Numbered from the stretch's first letter, positions 1-6,193 are shown. The stretch: DNA of 7,983 nucleotides from an uncultured Oxalobacteraceae bacterium (GCA_946479705.1 CAMLHI010000080.1:1-7983); one strand, 5' to 3'. Made by a program: numbers and translations. The notes: generated by a model from the letters alone, not told the origin.

Positions 1-845
1 TTGGCCAAGGCCTGCGACTGCGCTTCGCTATTGCCCAGCAAGCGCGCCATCTTCTGCAAACCGAGCTCGGTCGAACGCGCGTGCAGCGAAGCCAGCACCA
101 GCGGTCCCGATTCGGCCAGCGCCAGTGCTTCCTGCGCCGTCTGCGCATCGCGGATCTCGCCGATCACGATCACATCCGGGCGCTCGCGCAGCGCGTCGAG
201 CGCGCCCAGGTAGTAGCTCTCGACGTCGCCATCGAAACCCACTTCGCGCTGGGTGATGATGCATTTGCGCTGGGGGATCAGAGTCTCGACCGGATCCTCG
301 ATCGTGATGATGTGGCCCGAGCGGGTCTTGTTGATCTCGTCGAGCATCGAGGCAATCGTGGTCGACTTGCCCTGGCAGGTGTCGCCGATGATCAGCACCA
401 GCCCGCTGGTGAGCTTGGCGAAATCCTGCTCGGCCGCGCGCAGCCCCAGCGTGGCCAGCGGCAGCGGTTGCTTGGGAAAGCGCCGCACCACGCAGCCCAG
501 CCGCTTCTTGCCCTGGAAACTAAAACAGTTGGCGCGGATGCGCGCGGTGTGCAGGTCGATCGAGCGGTCGAAGGCGCGGTCGCGGATGCGCGCCGACCAG
601 TTCGGCTCGATCACCTCGAAGAATTCTTCCAGCTCTTCCTTGGTAATGGGCGAATCCGTCACCGCCACCAGGCCCTTCGGCTGGCGCAGCATCAGCGGAC
701 TGTTCTGGTGGATGATGATGTCGCTGAACATCAGCTTCGAGTTCAGCAAATGCAGGATCTGCTCGACCAGCGTACCGAACACCGGATGGTCCTCGTTTTC
801 GACATACGTTAACGTGCGGATTTGCGAGGACTGGTGGTTTTCCAT
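1..845 (-). CDS. PilT/PilU-like type IV pilus twitching ATPase (3' end outside window)
   Basis: Secretion-ATPase (GspE/PilT) family member; such proteins are cytoplasmic hexameric motors that power pilus retraction. The frame is open from ATG at 845 to the window edge (281 residues), so the C-terminal part is missing; the family is usually about 340-380 aa. Motifs in order: SDIIIH near the N terminus, where PilT has SDLHL; Walker A GDTCQGKST at 154-162; Asp box IEDPVE at 182-187; QREVG shortly after; Walker B region VIVIGEIRD ending at D233, with E230; His box SLHARS with H255. The catalytic set looks complete. The Walker A is unusual: PilT and PilU normally have G-x-T-G-[ST]-GKST. CIITQREVG resembles PilU more than PilT, while GEIRD is more general, so I cannot choose between paralogs. 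No pilU, pilT or yggS neighbour is visible. It has its own promoter and lies 97 bp downstream of the broken rlmI on the same strand. Its SD is weak. Confidence 0.86.
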   Translation of the reverse strand, partial: MENHQSSQIRTLTYVENEDHPVFGTLVEQILHLLNSKLMFSDIIIHQNSPLMLRQPKGLVAVTDSPITKEELEEFFEVIEPNWSARIRDRAFDRSIDLHTARIRANCFSFQGKKRLGCVVRRFPKQPLPLATLGLRAAEQDFAKLTSGLVLIIGDTCQGKSTTIASMLDEINKTRSGHIITIEDPVETLIPQRKCIITQREVGFDGDVESYYLGALDALRERPDVIVIGEIRDAQTAQEALALAESGPLVLASLHARSTELGLQKMARLLGNSEAQSQALA

Positions 846-887
846 CTGGCGCGGTCTCTGTTTTGTCGAAAGAAAATAGTGCGCCTC

Positions 888-916
888 ATTATAAGGCGGC
901 TATCACCGAACGGTAA
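888..916 (-). promoter_or_regulatory. Sigma70-type promoter of the PilT-like gene
   Basis: Read on the minus strand, TTACCG (916-911) is followed by a 17-bp spacer and a perfect TATAAT (893-888), which puts the start of transcription near 880 and a 5' UTR of about 35 nt before ATG 845. The -10 is consensus; the -35 matches only 3 of 6. A 5-bp inverted repeat, CGCCT (882-886) and AGGCG (894-898), has arms directly flanking the -10 and could be an operator or chance. Confidence 0.5.
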
Positions 917-944
917 TATTAGTTGCGCAGAAGATACGTCGAGC

Positions 945-1583
945 TCAGCGGAACAGGTATTTGCTGCCGGTTTTCAAGTCGAGCGAGTATTTCACGCCCT
1001 GCTCGGTGACGGTGACCGCGTCCGGCGGCTCATCCCCGGCCAAAGCGCCCGACACCACCGGCAAGCCCTCGCCCTTGCGCACCAGCTCGTCGGAACGCTC
1101 GTAGACGTTGGGGCAGCCGGTTTCGGCCAGCAGCGCCTGGACGATCGGCACCTTCCACGCATCCACCCCGGCGGCCTGGAATTCGCAGATCAGGTAACCG
1201 TTCTTGCCGCCGAAGGACTCGACGATCAGGCCGGGCAGCTTGTCGGCCTCGGCGTTAATGCGCCGCACCACCTGGTCCGGCCTGGCCTTGGCCGCGGCTT
1301 GCGCGCTGGCCGCCAGCGCGGCCTTGACGCGGCGCTTCATCAGCGCATGGTCGACCGGCTCGTTCTCATCGAAACTCCAGACCCGCGCGCACAGCTGGGA
1401 CTTGGCGTTGTAGGCCGCGCGCGCCAGGAACTGCTTGGACGAGGACTGGATCACGGCGGTCGCACCAGGCTTGTTCTTTTCGTTCGGGCGGCCGTCGACG
1501 CGCTCGACGGCGGAGGCGTAAATCCACGGATCGCGCGCCAGCAAGCTCTTTTCCTTGCCCTGTTTGATGGTGATGAATAGCAT
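945..1583 (-). pseudogene. rlmI: C-terminally truncated RlmI-type 23S rRNA m5C methyltransferase
   Basis: RlmI methylates C1962 of 23S rRNA and is about 396 aa in E. coli: PUA domain, middle domain, then the Rossmann SAM domain with the catalytic cysteine. This frame gives only 212 aa. Residues 1-75 look like the PUA domain (MLFITIKQG start, DPWIYASAVERV). Residues 80-200 match the middle domain (LPGLIVE, NVYERSDE, then the LDLKTGSK strand). RlmI continues here with HKTGxYLDQRD; this protein reads KTGSKYLFR and stops. No SAM-binding or catalytic motif follows in any frame of the next 99 bp, where the PilT-like gene begins. A frame-preserving deletion or rearrangement is inferred; the remnant may still be expressed but should not methylate. 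I chose ATG 1583 over ATG 1607 because it matches the family N terminus, has GGAA just upstream and leaves room for a TATGAT -10 box. Confidence 0.75.
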
Positions 1584-1615
1584 GAGATTCCAATGAGATG
1601 CATACAAAGGGGCAC

Positions 1616-1621
1616 ATCATA
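1616..1621 (-). promoter_or_regulatory. Possible -10 box for the rlmI remnant
   Basis: TATGAT on the minus strand (5 of 6 to consensus) lies 32 bp upstream of ATG 1583, giving a 5' UTR of roughly 25 nt. No convincing -35 stands 16-18 bp upstream. The rest of the 158-bp divergent gap (1584-1741) holds a 9-bp direct repeat and the SD of the plus-strand gene; no clear plus-strand promoter was found. Confidence 0.28.
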
Positions 1622-1730
1622 CCCTCACCCGCGCCAGCTGCAGTCTGGCGGCCCGGCCGTGCAGTCTGTCGCAAAGCGCGCGCACGCAGTGGCGCGGCTG
1701 CCTACCATGCGAACAGCACAATGCATTTCA

Positions 1731-1735
1731 AGGAG
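1731..1735 (+). promoter_or_regulatory. Shine-Dalgarno AGGAG deciding the DUF2807 start
   Basis: AGGAG sits 6 nt before ATG 1742. It selects this start over the in-frame ATGs at 1598 and 1721, which would prepend an unlikely segment to an otherwise standard signal peptide. Confidence 0.75.
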
Positions 1736-1741
1736 ACTGCC

Positions 1742-2497
1742 ATGCCCATCATTCATCGCCGCACCGCCCTGCGCGTCGCCCTGCTCTGCCTCGCCATCCC
1801 CGCCACCGCCTCGCCGCTCGACTGGTTCGGCGGCGAACGCATCAAGGGCAGCGGCACGCTCAAGAAGCAGACGCGCGAACCGGGCCACTTCACCGGCCTG
1901 TCGCTGATGCTGGCCTGCGAGGTAGAGCTGCGCCTGGGCGCCAGCGATTCGGTCACCATCGAAGCCGACGACAATATCCTGCCGCGCATCGACACCGTGG
2001 TCGAGGACGGCACCCTGAAGATCCGGCCGGTCAAGCGCGCCCTGGTGCTGCAGGACGCCACCATCCGCATTGTGGTACAGGCGACCCGCATCGATCGCCT
2101 GCATGTGGGTGGCTCGGGATCGATCGACGCGCAAGCGCTGCGCGCGCCGGCCCTGCAGGTCGACATCGGCGGCTCCGGCTCGGTCATGCTGCGCTCAGCC
2201 GACGCCGGCACCCTGGCCATCTCGATCGGCGGCAGCGGCGACATCACCGCCGCCGGCGGCAACGCGCGCAAGCTGTCGGTGTCGATCAGCGGGTCGGGCA
2301 GCGCCAAGCTGGAGCAGCTCAAGGCCGCCGAAGCGAGCGTCAACGTGGCGGGATCCGGCGAGGCCGTGCTGAACGTGCGCGACACGCTCAGCGTCAGCAT
2401 TATCGGTTCGGGCGATGTCGACTACTACGGCGATCCGAAGGTAAGCCGCACTTTGGCCGGCTCGGGCGGCGTGCGCCGCCTGGGGCCGGCCCGTTAG
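1742..2497 (+). CDS. Exported DUF2807 (head GIN domain) protein with GSG repeats
   Basis: A 251-aa protein of the putative auto-transporter adhesin / head GIN family (DUF2807), whose role is not established. Residues 1-24 look like a signal peptide: HRR, a hydrophobic stretch, then ATAS. The mature part opens with GGERIKGSGT, then a region with the family's EADDNILPRIDTVVEDGTLK-type strands (residues 74-93). After that comes a repeat built on G-S-G, with the first glycine at 124, 144, 164, 184, 204, 222 and 240. The period is exactly 20 residues for the first five copies and 18 for the last two, as expected of a right-handed parallel beta-helix with one GSG turn per coil. No membrane anchor follows, so it is probably periplasmic or surface-exposed (inferred). 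It ends 3 bp from the convergent TonB receptor gene, with no room for a separate terminator. Family call is firm; function is unknown. Confidence 0.85.
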   Translation: MPIIHRRTALRVALLCLAIPATASPLDWFGGERIKGSGTLKKQTREPGHFTGLSLMLACEVELRLGASDSVTIEADDNILPRIDTVVEDGTLKIRPVKRALVLQDATIRIVVQATRIDRLHVGGSGSIDAQALRAPALQVDIGGSGSVMLRSADAGTLAISIGGSGDITAAGGNARKLSVSISGSGSAKLEQLKAAEASVNVAGSGEAVLNVRDTLSVSIIGSGDVDYYGDPKVSRTLAGSGGVRRLGPAR

Positions 2498-2500
2498 CGG

Positions 2501-4753
2501 CTACAGGTCGAAGCGCAGCTCGGCCACCGCAGTGCGCCCCGGATAAGGGTGGAAAGCCCAATAGCTGGCGTTATTGAGATTGTCGATACCCAGCGCCCCG
2601 CTCCACTGGCGGTTAATGCGGTAGTGAAGCCGCGCATCTGCCACCAGGTAGCGCGAGAAGCCGGTATAGGCCGCGCCGACCGGGTCGCTGTTGTCGAGCG
2701 TGCCGAACTGCTTGCCGCTGTAGCGCACGCCCAGGGTCGCGCTCCAGCGCTCGTTCGCGGCATACGCGGCCAGCAGGTTGGCCCGCCAGGCCGGCACACG
2801 CGGCTGGCGCTTGCCCACGCTGGCCGGATACAGCGCATTGGCGGCGATGATCGAATGCGCGTAGGTGGCGCTGGCATTGACGGTCAAGCCGCGCGTGAAC
2901 AGATGGTCACCCTGCCAGGCCAGTTCCACGCCCGAGGTGCGCACCCGTCCGATGTTCTGCACCGTGTTCACCAGCGCGGTCAGGGGCTGCGAGTACAGCG
3001 CGTCGCGCGTGGACTCGTGAAACGCGGTAGCGCGCAGCACGCTGTCGAGCGAGGTATGCTCGGCGCTCAATTCGCCGGTCCACGATTTTTCCGCGCGCAG
3101 GTTTGGATCGCGGTTGATGATGACCTGGTCGACGATCTGCCCCTGGAACAGTTCCGACGCGGTCGGATTGCGCACCGCGCGCCCCGCCGACGCCTTCAGC
3201 GTCCAGGCCGGATCGAGCTCCAGCGCCAGCGCCGTCTTGGGCGACCAGCTGGTTTCGCTGCGTTCGCCGAATGCCAGCGGCACCGCGCCGCCGCTGGCGA
3301 TCGCGCCATCGAAAGCCTGCCAGCGCTCCAGGCGCGCACCGAGGGTCGCCTTCAGCCGCGGCGCCACCCGCCAGCCGTCCTGCGCGAACAGGCTTTGCAG
3401 GCGCGTGCTGCCGCGGAAGGACGACACGGGCGCGCCGCCATCGGCATGGCGCCAGTCGCCACTGGCCAGGATGGCCGAACGCAGCCTGGCGTCCTCAATC
3501 TGATAGCCCATCTCGACCACGTGGGCGCCGTTCGGCCGCCAGATACCCTTGAGCGACAGGGTATGCCAGCCGCTGCCCGCCATGTCCGTCACGCGGCCGG
3601 CGCCGTCGCTGTCGATGCTGGCCACCGCCACCGTGGGCGTGCGCAGCTGGTCGCGCTGGTAGCGGTAGGCGGTCGCCGCCACTTCCCAGTCCCACACGCC
3701 CTTGCTGTGCTGCTTGAGCGAGAAGCCGTGCATCAGGTGCGTCGAATCGGACACGGTCGGCGCGAAGTCGGCCGCGCGCAAGTCGAAGCGCGCCCCGCCG
3801 ATATTGACCGCCCCGGACACCACCGGCGCACCATTGGCGTCGCGCAGGTAGGAGCTGGCGGCGCGCTGCGTGTCGTTGGTCCACCAGCCGAGCGTGTAGC
3901 TGGCGCGCAGCACCGGGTTGATGTCGTAGGCCAGTTTGAACTTGGCGTGATCCTGCGCGGTATGGGCCTGCGCGGTCGCGCCCAGCACCAGCCATGGTTT
4001 GCCCGCCGGGCTGACGCCAGCCACCGCGCCCGTCACCGGCACGCCACCCTCCCCGGCCGCCGCCGACAGCAAGCGCGTGGCGAAGCCGATCGGCTGGCTG
4101 TCGCTATCGAGCCGCCCGGCGTCCACCCACCACGACCAGGCCCCGGCGCGGTTGCCGACCGAAGCGCTGCCCTGGCCGCCGCTGGCGCGCCCGCTGCTGG
4201 CGTAGGGCGCATAACGCTGGCTGAAACCGGCCAGCTTGAGATGGGCTTCGAACGCGCGCGGCATGCGGGTCTGGAAGTCGACCACGGCGCCGGCCGAGTT
4301 GCCCGGATAGGCCGCCGAAAACGGCCCGTACAAGACATCGACCCGCTCGATCTCCTCGGGCGACACCATGCCCCAGCGCGGCGTGAAAGTGGCGCCGTTG
4401 CCGAGCAGGTTGGACAGCAGGATCCCGTCGGCGTACACCAGCGAACGCGCGCTGTTGCCGCTGCCCGAGGCGCGGCTCGACAGCACCGCATGGTCATGGT
4501 CGCCGATGTAGCGCTTGCGCACGTTCAGGCTGGGGAAGTACTTGAGCGCGTCCTCGCTGTCGCTGGCGTTGATGCGCTTGGCCAGTTCGTCGGCGCGGAT
4601 GGTCTCCAGCGTGGTCGGAATCTGCACCGGCAGCGAACTGGGACGCCCGCCGTTGATGACGATCGACGGCAGCGCCGCCCCGGCCTCCTGGGCCAGTCCA
4701 TGCGCGTGCGCGCCCATCCCGGCCAGCAGGATGGCTATTGGGCGAAGCCGCAT
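2501..4753 (-). CDS. TonB-dependent outer-membrane receptor, probably copper-related
   Basis: A 750-aa outer-membrane active transporter. A signal peptide spans about residues 1-22 (ending HGLAQ). A possible TonB box, LPSIVIN, lies at 28-34. The plug domain covers about 45-165 and includes DALKYFPSLNVRKR, LVYADGILLS and the hallmark IERVDVLYGPFSAAYPGNSAGAVVDF (split across residues 135-160). The 22-strand barrel follows and ends NASYWAFHPYPGR...ELRFDL, in family style although the last residue is Leu and not Phe. The start lies 1 bp after the pcuC stop (TGACATG), with a strong SD inside pcuC, so translation is probably coupled. The substrate is not readable from the protein: it has no cysteine and no Met-rich patch, unlike what is described for the copper receptor OprC. 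Copper is inferred from the PCu(A)C and DUF2946 neighbours; a metallophore complex is an alternative. Confidence 0.92.
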   Translation of the reverse strand: MRLRPIAILLAGMGAHAHGLAQEAGAALPSIVINGGRPSSLPVQIPTTLETIRADELAKRINASDSEDALKYFPSLNVRKRYIGDHDHAVLSSRASGSGNSARSLVYADGILLSNLLGNGATFTPRWGMVSPEEIERVDVLYGPFSAAYPGNSAGAVVDFQTRMPRAFEAHLKLAGFSQRYAPYASSGRASGGQGSASVGNRAGAWSWWVDAGRLDSDSQPIGFATRLLSAAAGEGGVPVTGAVAGVSPAGKPWLVLGATAQAHTAQDHAKFKLAYDINPVLRASYTLGWWTNDTQRAASSYLRDANGAPVVSGAVNIGGARFDLRAADFAPTVSDSTHLMHGFSLKQHSKGVWDWEVAATAYRYQRDQLRTPTVAVASIDSDGAGRVTDMAGSGWHTLSLKGIWRPNGAHVVEMGYQIEDARLRSAILASGDWRHADGGAPVSSFRGSTRLQSLFAQDGWRVAPRLKATLGARLERWQAFDGAIASGGAVPLAFGERSETSWSPKTALALELDPAWTLKASAGRAVRNPTASELFQGQIVDQVIINRDPNLRAEKSWTGELSAEHTSLDSVLRATAFHESTRDALYSQPLTALVNTVQNIGRVRTSGVELAWQGDHLFTRGLTVNASATYAHSIIAANALYPASVGKRQPRVPAWRANLLAAYAANERWSATLGVRYSGKQFGTLDNSDPVGAAYTGFSRYLVADARLHYRINRQWSGALGIDNLNNASYWAFHPYPGRTAVAELRFDL

Positions 4754-4754
4754 G

Positions 4755-5192
4755 TCAGTCCCCTTTGAAGGTGATCGGCTTGACCGCGGCCTGCACGGTC
4801 ACGTTCTCGGTGGCGGCGCCGCGCTTGACTTGCAGCGTCAGCGGCACCGTCTCGCCCTGCTTCAGCTGGCGCTTCAGGCCGATCAGCATGACGTGGTAGC
4901 CGCCGCCAGCCAGGTTGACATCCTTCCCGGCCGGCAGGTCGATGGCATCGACGTGGTCCATGCTCATCGTCCCGTCCTGCATCGCGGACTTGTGCAGCTC
5001 GACGCTGGCGGCCACCGGCGAGCTGACGCCGACCAGGCGCGCGGCCTGGTCGGAGCGCAGCACCATGAAGGCGCCGCTGGATTTCTGGACCGGGACGGTG
5101 GCGCGCACCCAGGCATTGGACACGCTGACCTGGGCGCAGGCGGAAGTGGCGATCGCGGAAGATGCGATCAGGGCAAAGACAAACTGTTTCAT
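4755..5192 (-). CDS. pcuC: Periplasmic copper chaperone PCu(A)C
   Basis: A 145-aa exported Cu(I) chaperone. PCu(A)C proteins bind copper in the periplasm and, with Sco proteins, deliver it to the CuA site of cytochrome c oxidase or help copper uptake. The signal peptide is about residues 1-20 (MKQFVFALIA...SACA|QV). The family copper motif H-x10-M-x21-H-x-M is exact: H67, M78, H100, M102, in VELHKSAMQDG...SMDHV and GGGYHVML. GLKRQLKQGE and the final strands complete the cupredoxin-like fold, so the length is normal. ATG 5192 was chosen because it begins the signal peptide and has GAGAG 5 nt upstream; an in-frame extension to 5354 would overlap cruR and add unrelated Cys- and Arg-rich residues. 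The gene sits 70 bp after cruR and 1 bp before the TonB receptor. The signal peptide lacks a proper lipobox, so signal peptidase I processing is more likely than lipidation. Confidence 0.95.
   Translation of the reverse strand: MKQFVFALIASSAIATSACAQVSVSNAWVRATVPVQKSSGAFMVLRSDQAARLVGVSSPVAASVELHKSAMQDGTMSMDHVDAIDLPAGKDVNLAGGGYHVMLIGLKRQLKQGETVPLTLQVKRGAATENVTVQAAVKPITFKGD
4759..4766 (-). promoter_or_regulatory. Shine-Dalgarno of the TonB receptor inside pcuC
   Basis: The minus strand reads AAAGGGGA, ending 5 nt before ATG 4753. It lies within the last codons of pcuC and is the best ribosome-binding site of this operon, consistent with coupled translation across the TGACATG junction. Confidence 0.7.
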
Positions 5193-5262
5193 GACGACTC
5201 TCGAATGAATGGCACGACGCCGCGCGGCGCAGGCGGCCGCACAGGCAGGGATCAACAGCGAT
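5193..5262 (-). promoter_or_regulatory. cruR-pcuC gap: candidate Rho-dependent control region
   Basis: This is the only sizeable gap in an otherwise tightly packed operon. The transcript is pyrimidine-rich near the cruR stop (GATCCCTGCCTG) and contains a 12-bp perfect palindrome, CGCCGCGCGGCG (5218-5229), with no U-tract after it. In the Bordetella CruR operon, copper leads to Rho termination between the first and second genes; this gap is the equivalent position. The role is inferred from that parallel and not shown by the sequence. Confidence 0.35.
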
Positions 5263-5607
5263 TCAGACGAGTGCGGGAGGTCCGCGCGGGGGAGCTGCCG
5301 CCAGCGCCAGCAAAGGGCGTGGCGCGTGGTAGAACAGATAAGGACGCAGCGCATGGCCCTCCAGCGCCAGCACGGCCGGCGCGGCGGGAGGCGCCAGCAG
5401 CTCGCTGCCGGCGTGCGGCAGGCAGAACGCGCAATCGGCCATGGGTGCCAGCGTCGCCGGCTTGAGCTTGCCGTTGCTGCAAATGTCGGCCCCGGCCGGC
5501 GTTGGCGCGGCCAGCGCGTGCGAGATCGATGGCGCGAGCGCGTTCAGCAGGATCGCGAAACACGCGATCCAGATCTGCCAACGCCAGCGCCGCGAACTTG
5601 TCATCAT
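5263..5607 (-). CDS. cruR: DUF2946 protein, CruR-type copper-responsive leader peptide
   Basis: A 114-aa DUF2946 protein heading the pcuC-TonB receptor genes. The N terminus (MMTSSRRWRWQIWIACFAIL...) is signal-like, with the family segment LNALAPSISHAL at 22-32. A CxxC motif, C59-A-F-C62, is followed by H65; another Cys is at 43. The C terminus reads AAAPPRGPPALV, with RGPP at 108-111, three residues from the end. In Bordetella pertussis the DUF2946 member CruR was reported to sense copper through CxxC while nascent; copper relieves translation arrest at a C-terminal RAPP motif and triggers Rho-dependent termination before the downstream receptor gene. Here about 46 residues separate C62 from RGPP, enough for CxxC to have left the ribosome tunnel during arrest (inference). 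There is no SD; TATAAT ends 6 bp before the ATG. The second ATG, 5604, is also possible. It begins 22 bp after yaeQ. Confidence 0.8.
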   Translation of the reverse strand: MMTSSRRWRWQIWIACFAILLNALAPSISHALAAPTPAGADICSNGKLKPATLAPMADCAFCLPHAGSELLAPPAAPAVLALEGHALRPYLFYHAPRPLLALAAAPPRGPPALV

Positions 5608-5613
5608 GGGGCC

Positions 5614-5619
5614 ATTATA
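5614..5619 (-). promoter_or_regulatory. Consensus -10 box just before cruR
   Basis: TATAAT on the minus strand is separated from ATG 5607 by only GGCCCC. If used, transcription would start at or within a base or two of the AUG and give a leaderless mRNA. No TTGACA-like -35 is found 16-18 bp upstream (GGCGTG, GGGCGT, AGGGCG), so use would need an activator, or cruR may instead be read through from yaeQ. Confidence 0.4.
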
Positions 5620-5629
5620 AGCGCGGCGC

Positions 5630-6172
5630 TCAGCGCACGCCCTTGAACTCTTCGCGCTCGATCAGCACCGTATCGACGCTGTCGGTGAGATAAATCTGGC
5701 CGTCCTGAATGGTGCATTGCAGCTGCATATTCCGGTTGGCCATGGCTGCGAGCTGGGCGCTGGCCTCGGCCGGGATGTTCACCACCGCCAGGTTCTTGGC
5801 GCGCTCAAGCTTGTTGGCCAGCTGCTTGTACCAGATATGGCTGGTGGCGCTGTAGCTGTACACGACCACGTTCTCGCTGCGCCCGCAGGCCTTCATCAGG
5901 CGCTTGTCGTCGGGCTGGCCGACTTCGACCCACAGCTTGATCGCGCCGGTCAGGTCTTTTTCCCACAGGTCCGGTTCGTCGGTGTCGAACAGGCCCTTGG
6001 TGAAGGTCAGCGCTTCGCTGGCGTGGATGGCGAAAGCCAGCACGCGGATCATCACGCGCTCGTCGGTCTCGGAGGGATGCCGCGCCAGGGTCAGCAAATG
6101 GGTCTGGTAGTAATTGCGGTCCATGTCCGCAATCTGGAGTTCCGCCTTGTAGATTGTCGCCTTGAGGGCCAT
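5630..6172 (-). CDS. yaeQ: YaeQ family protein
   Basis: A 180-aa protein, full length for YaeQ, a small cytoplasmic family with a PD-(D/E)XK nuclease-like fold and no settled function. Recognisable blocks are MALKATIYKAELQIADMDR at the start, HPSETDERVMIRVLAFA (32-48), DEPDLWEKDLTGAIKLWVEV (65-84) and GQPDDKRLMKACGR (85-98). By fold logic D68, E83, Q86 and K90 are plausible active-site positions, but I have not aligned them. It starts 21 bp after the purU stop and ends 22 bp before cruR, so it may be co-transcribed with purU. The SD is poor (AAGG about 10 nt from ATG). No truncation or frameshift is visible. It has no obvious link to copper, so its position beside cruR is probably incidental. 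Confidence 0.9.
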   Translation of the reverse strand: MALKATIYKAELQIADMDRNYYQTHLLTLARHPSETDERVMIRVLAFAIHASEALTFTKGLFDTDEPDLWEKDLTGAIKLWVEVGQPDDKRLMKACGRSENVVVYSYSATSHIWYKQLANKLERAKNLAVVNIPAEASAQLAAMANRNMQLQCTIQDGQIYLTDSVDTVLIEREEFKGVR

Positions 6173-6193
6173 CGGTGCTTTGCCTTGATTGGT

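Noticed and set aside
81..1580. Plus-strand open frames opposite the PilT-like gene and the rlmI remnant
   Set aside because: The minus strand carries the motif-bearing frames; the plus frames are composition artefacts.
2549..4768. Long plus-strand open frame (about 739 codons) opposite the TonB receptor
   Set aside because: Arg/His/Ala-rich with no recognisable domain; it is the antisense shadow of a clear receptor gene in GC-rich DNA.
5140..5192. PCu(A)C as a lipoprotein because of a Cys near the signal cleavage site
   Set aside because: The sequence before the Cys (ATSAC) lacks Leu at -3; cleavage after SACA is the better reading.
5193..5354. Upstream in-frame extension of pcuC
   Set aside because: It overlaps cruR, is Cys/Arg-rich, and precedes a normal signal peptide start that has its own SD.
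5619..5637. GC-rich hairpin between yaeQ and cruR as an intrinsic terminator
   Set aside because: The stem is about five pairs (GGCGT with GCGCC) and no T-tract follows; the next bases are GCGCTTATAAT.
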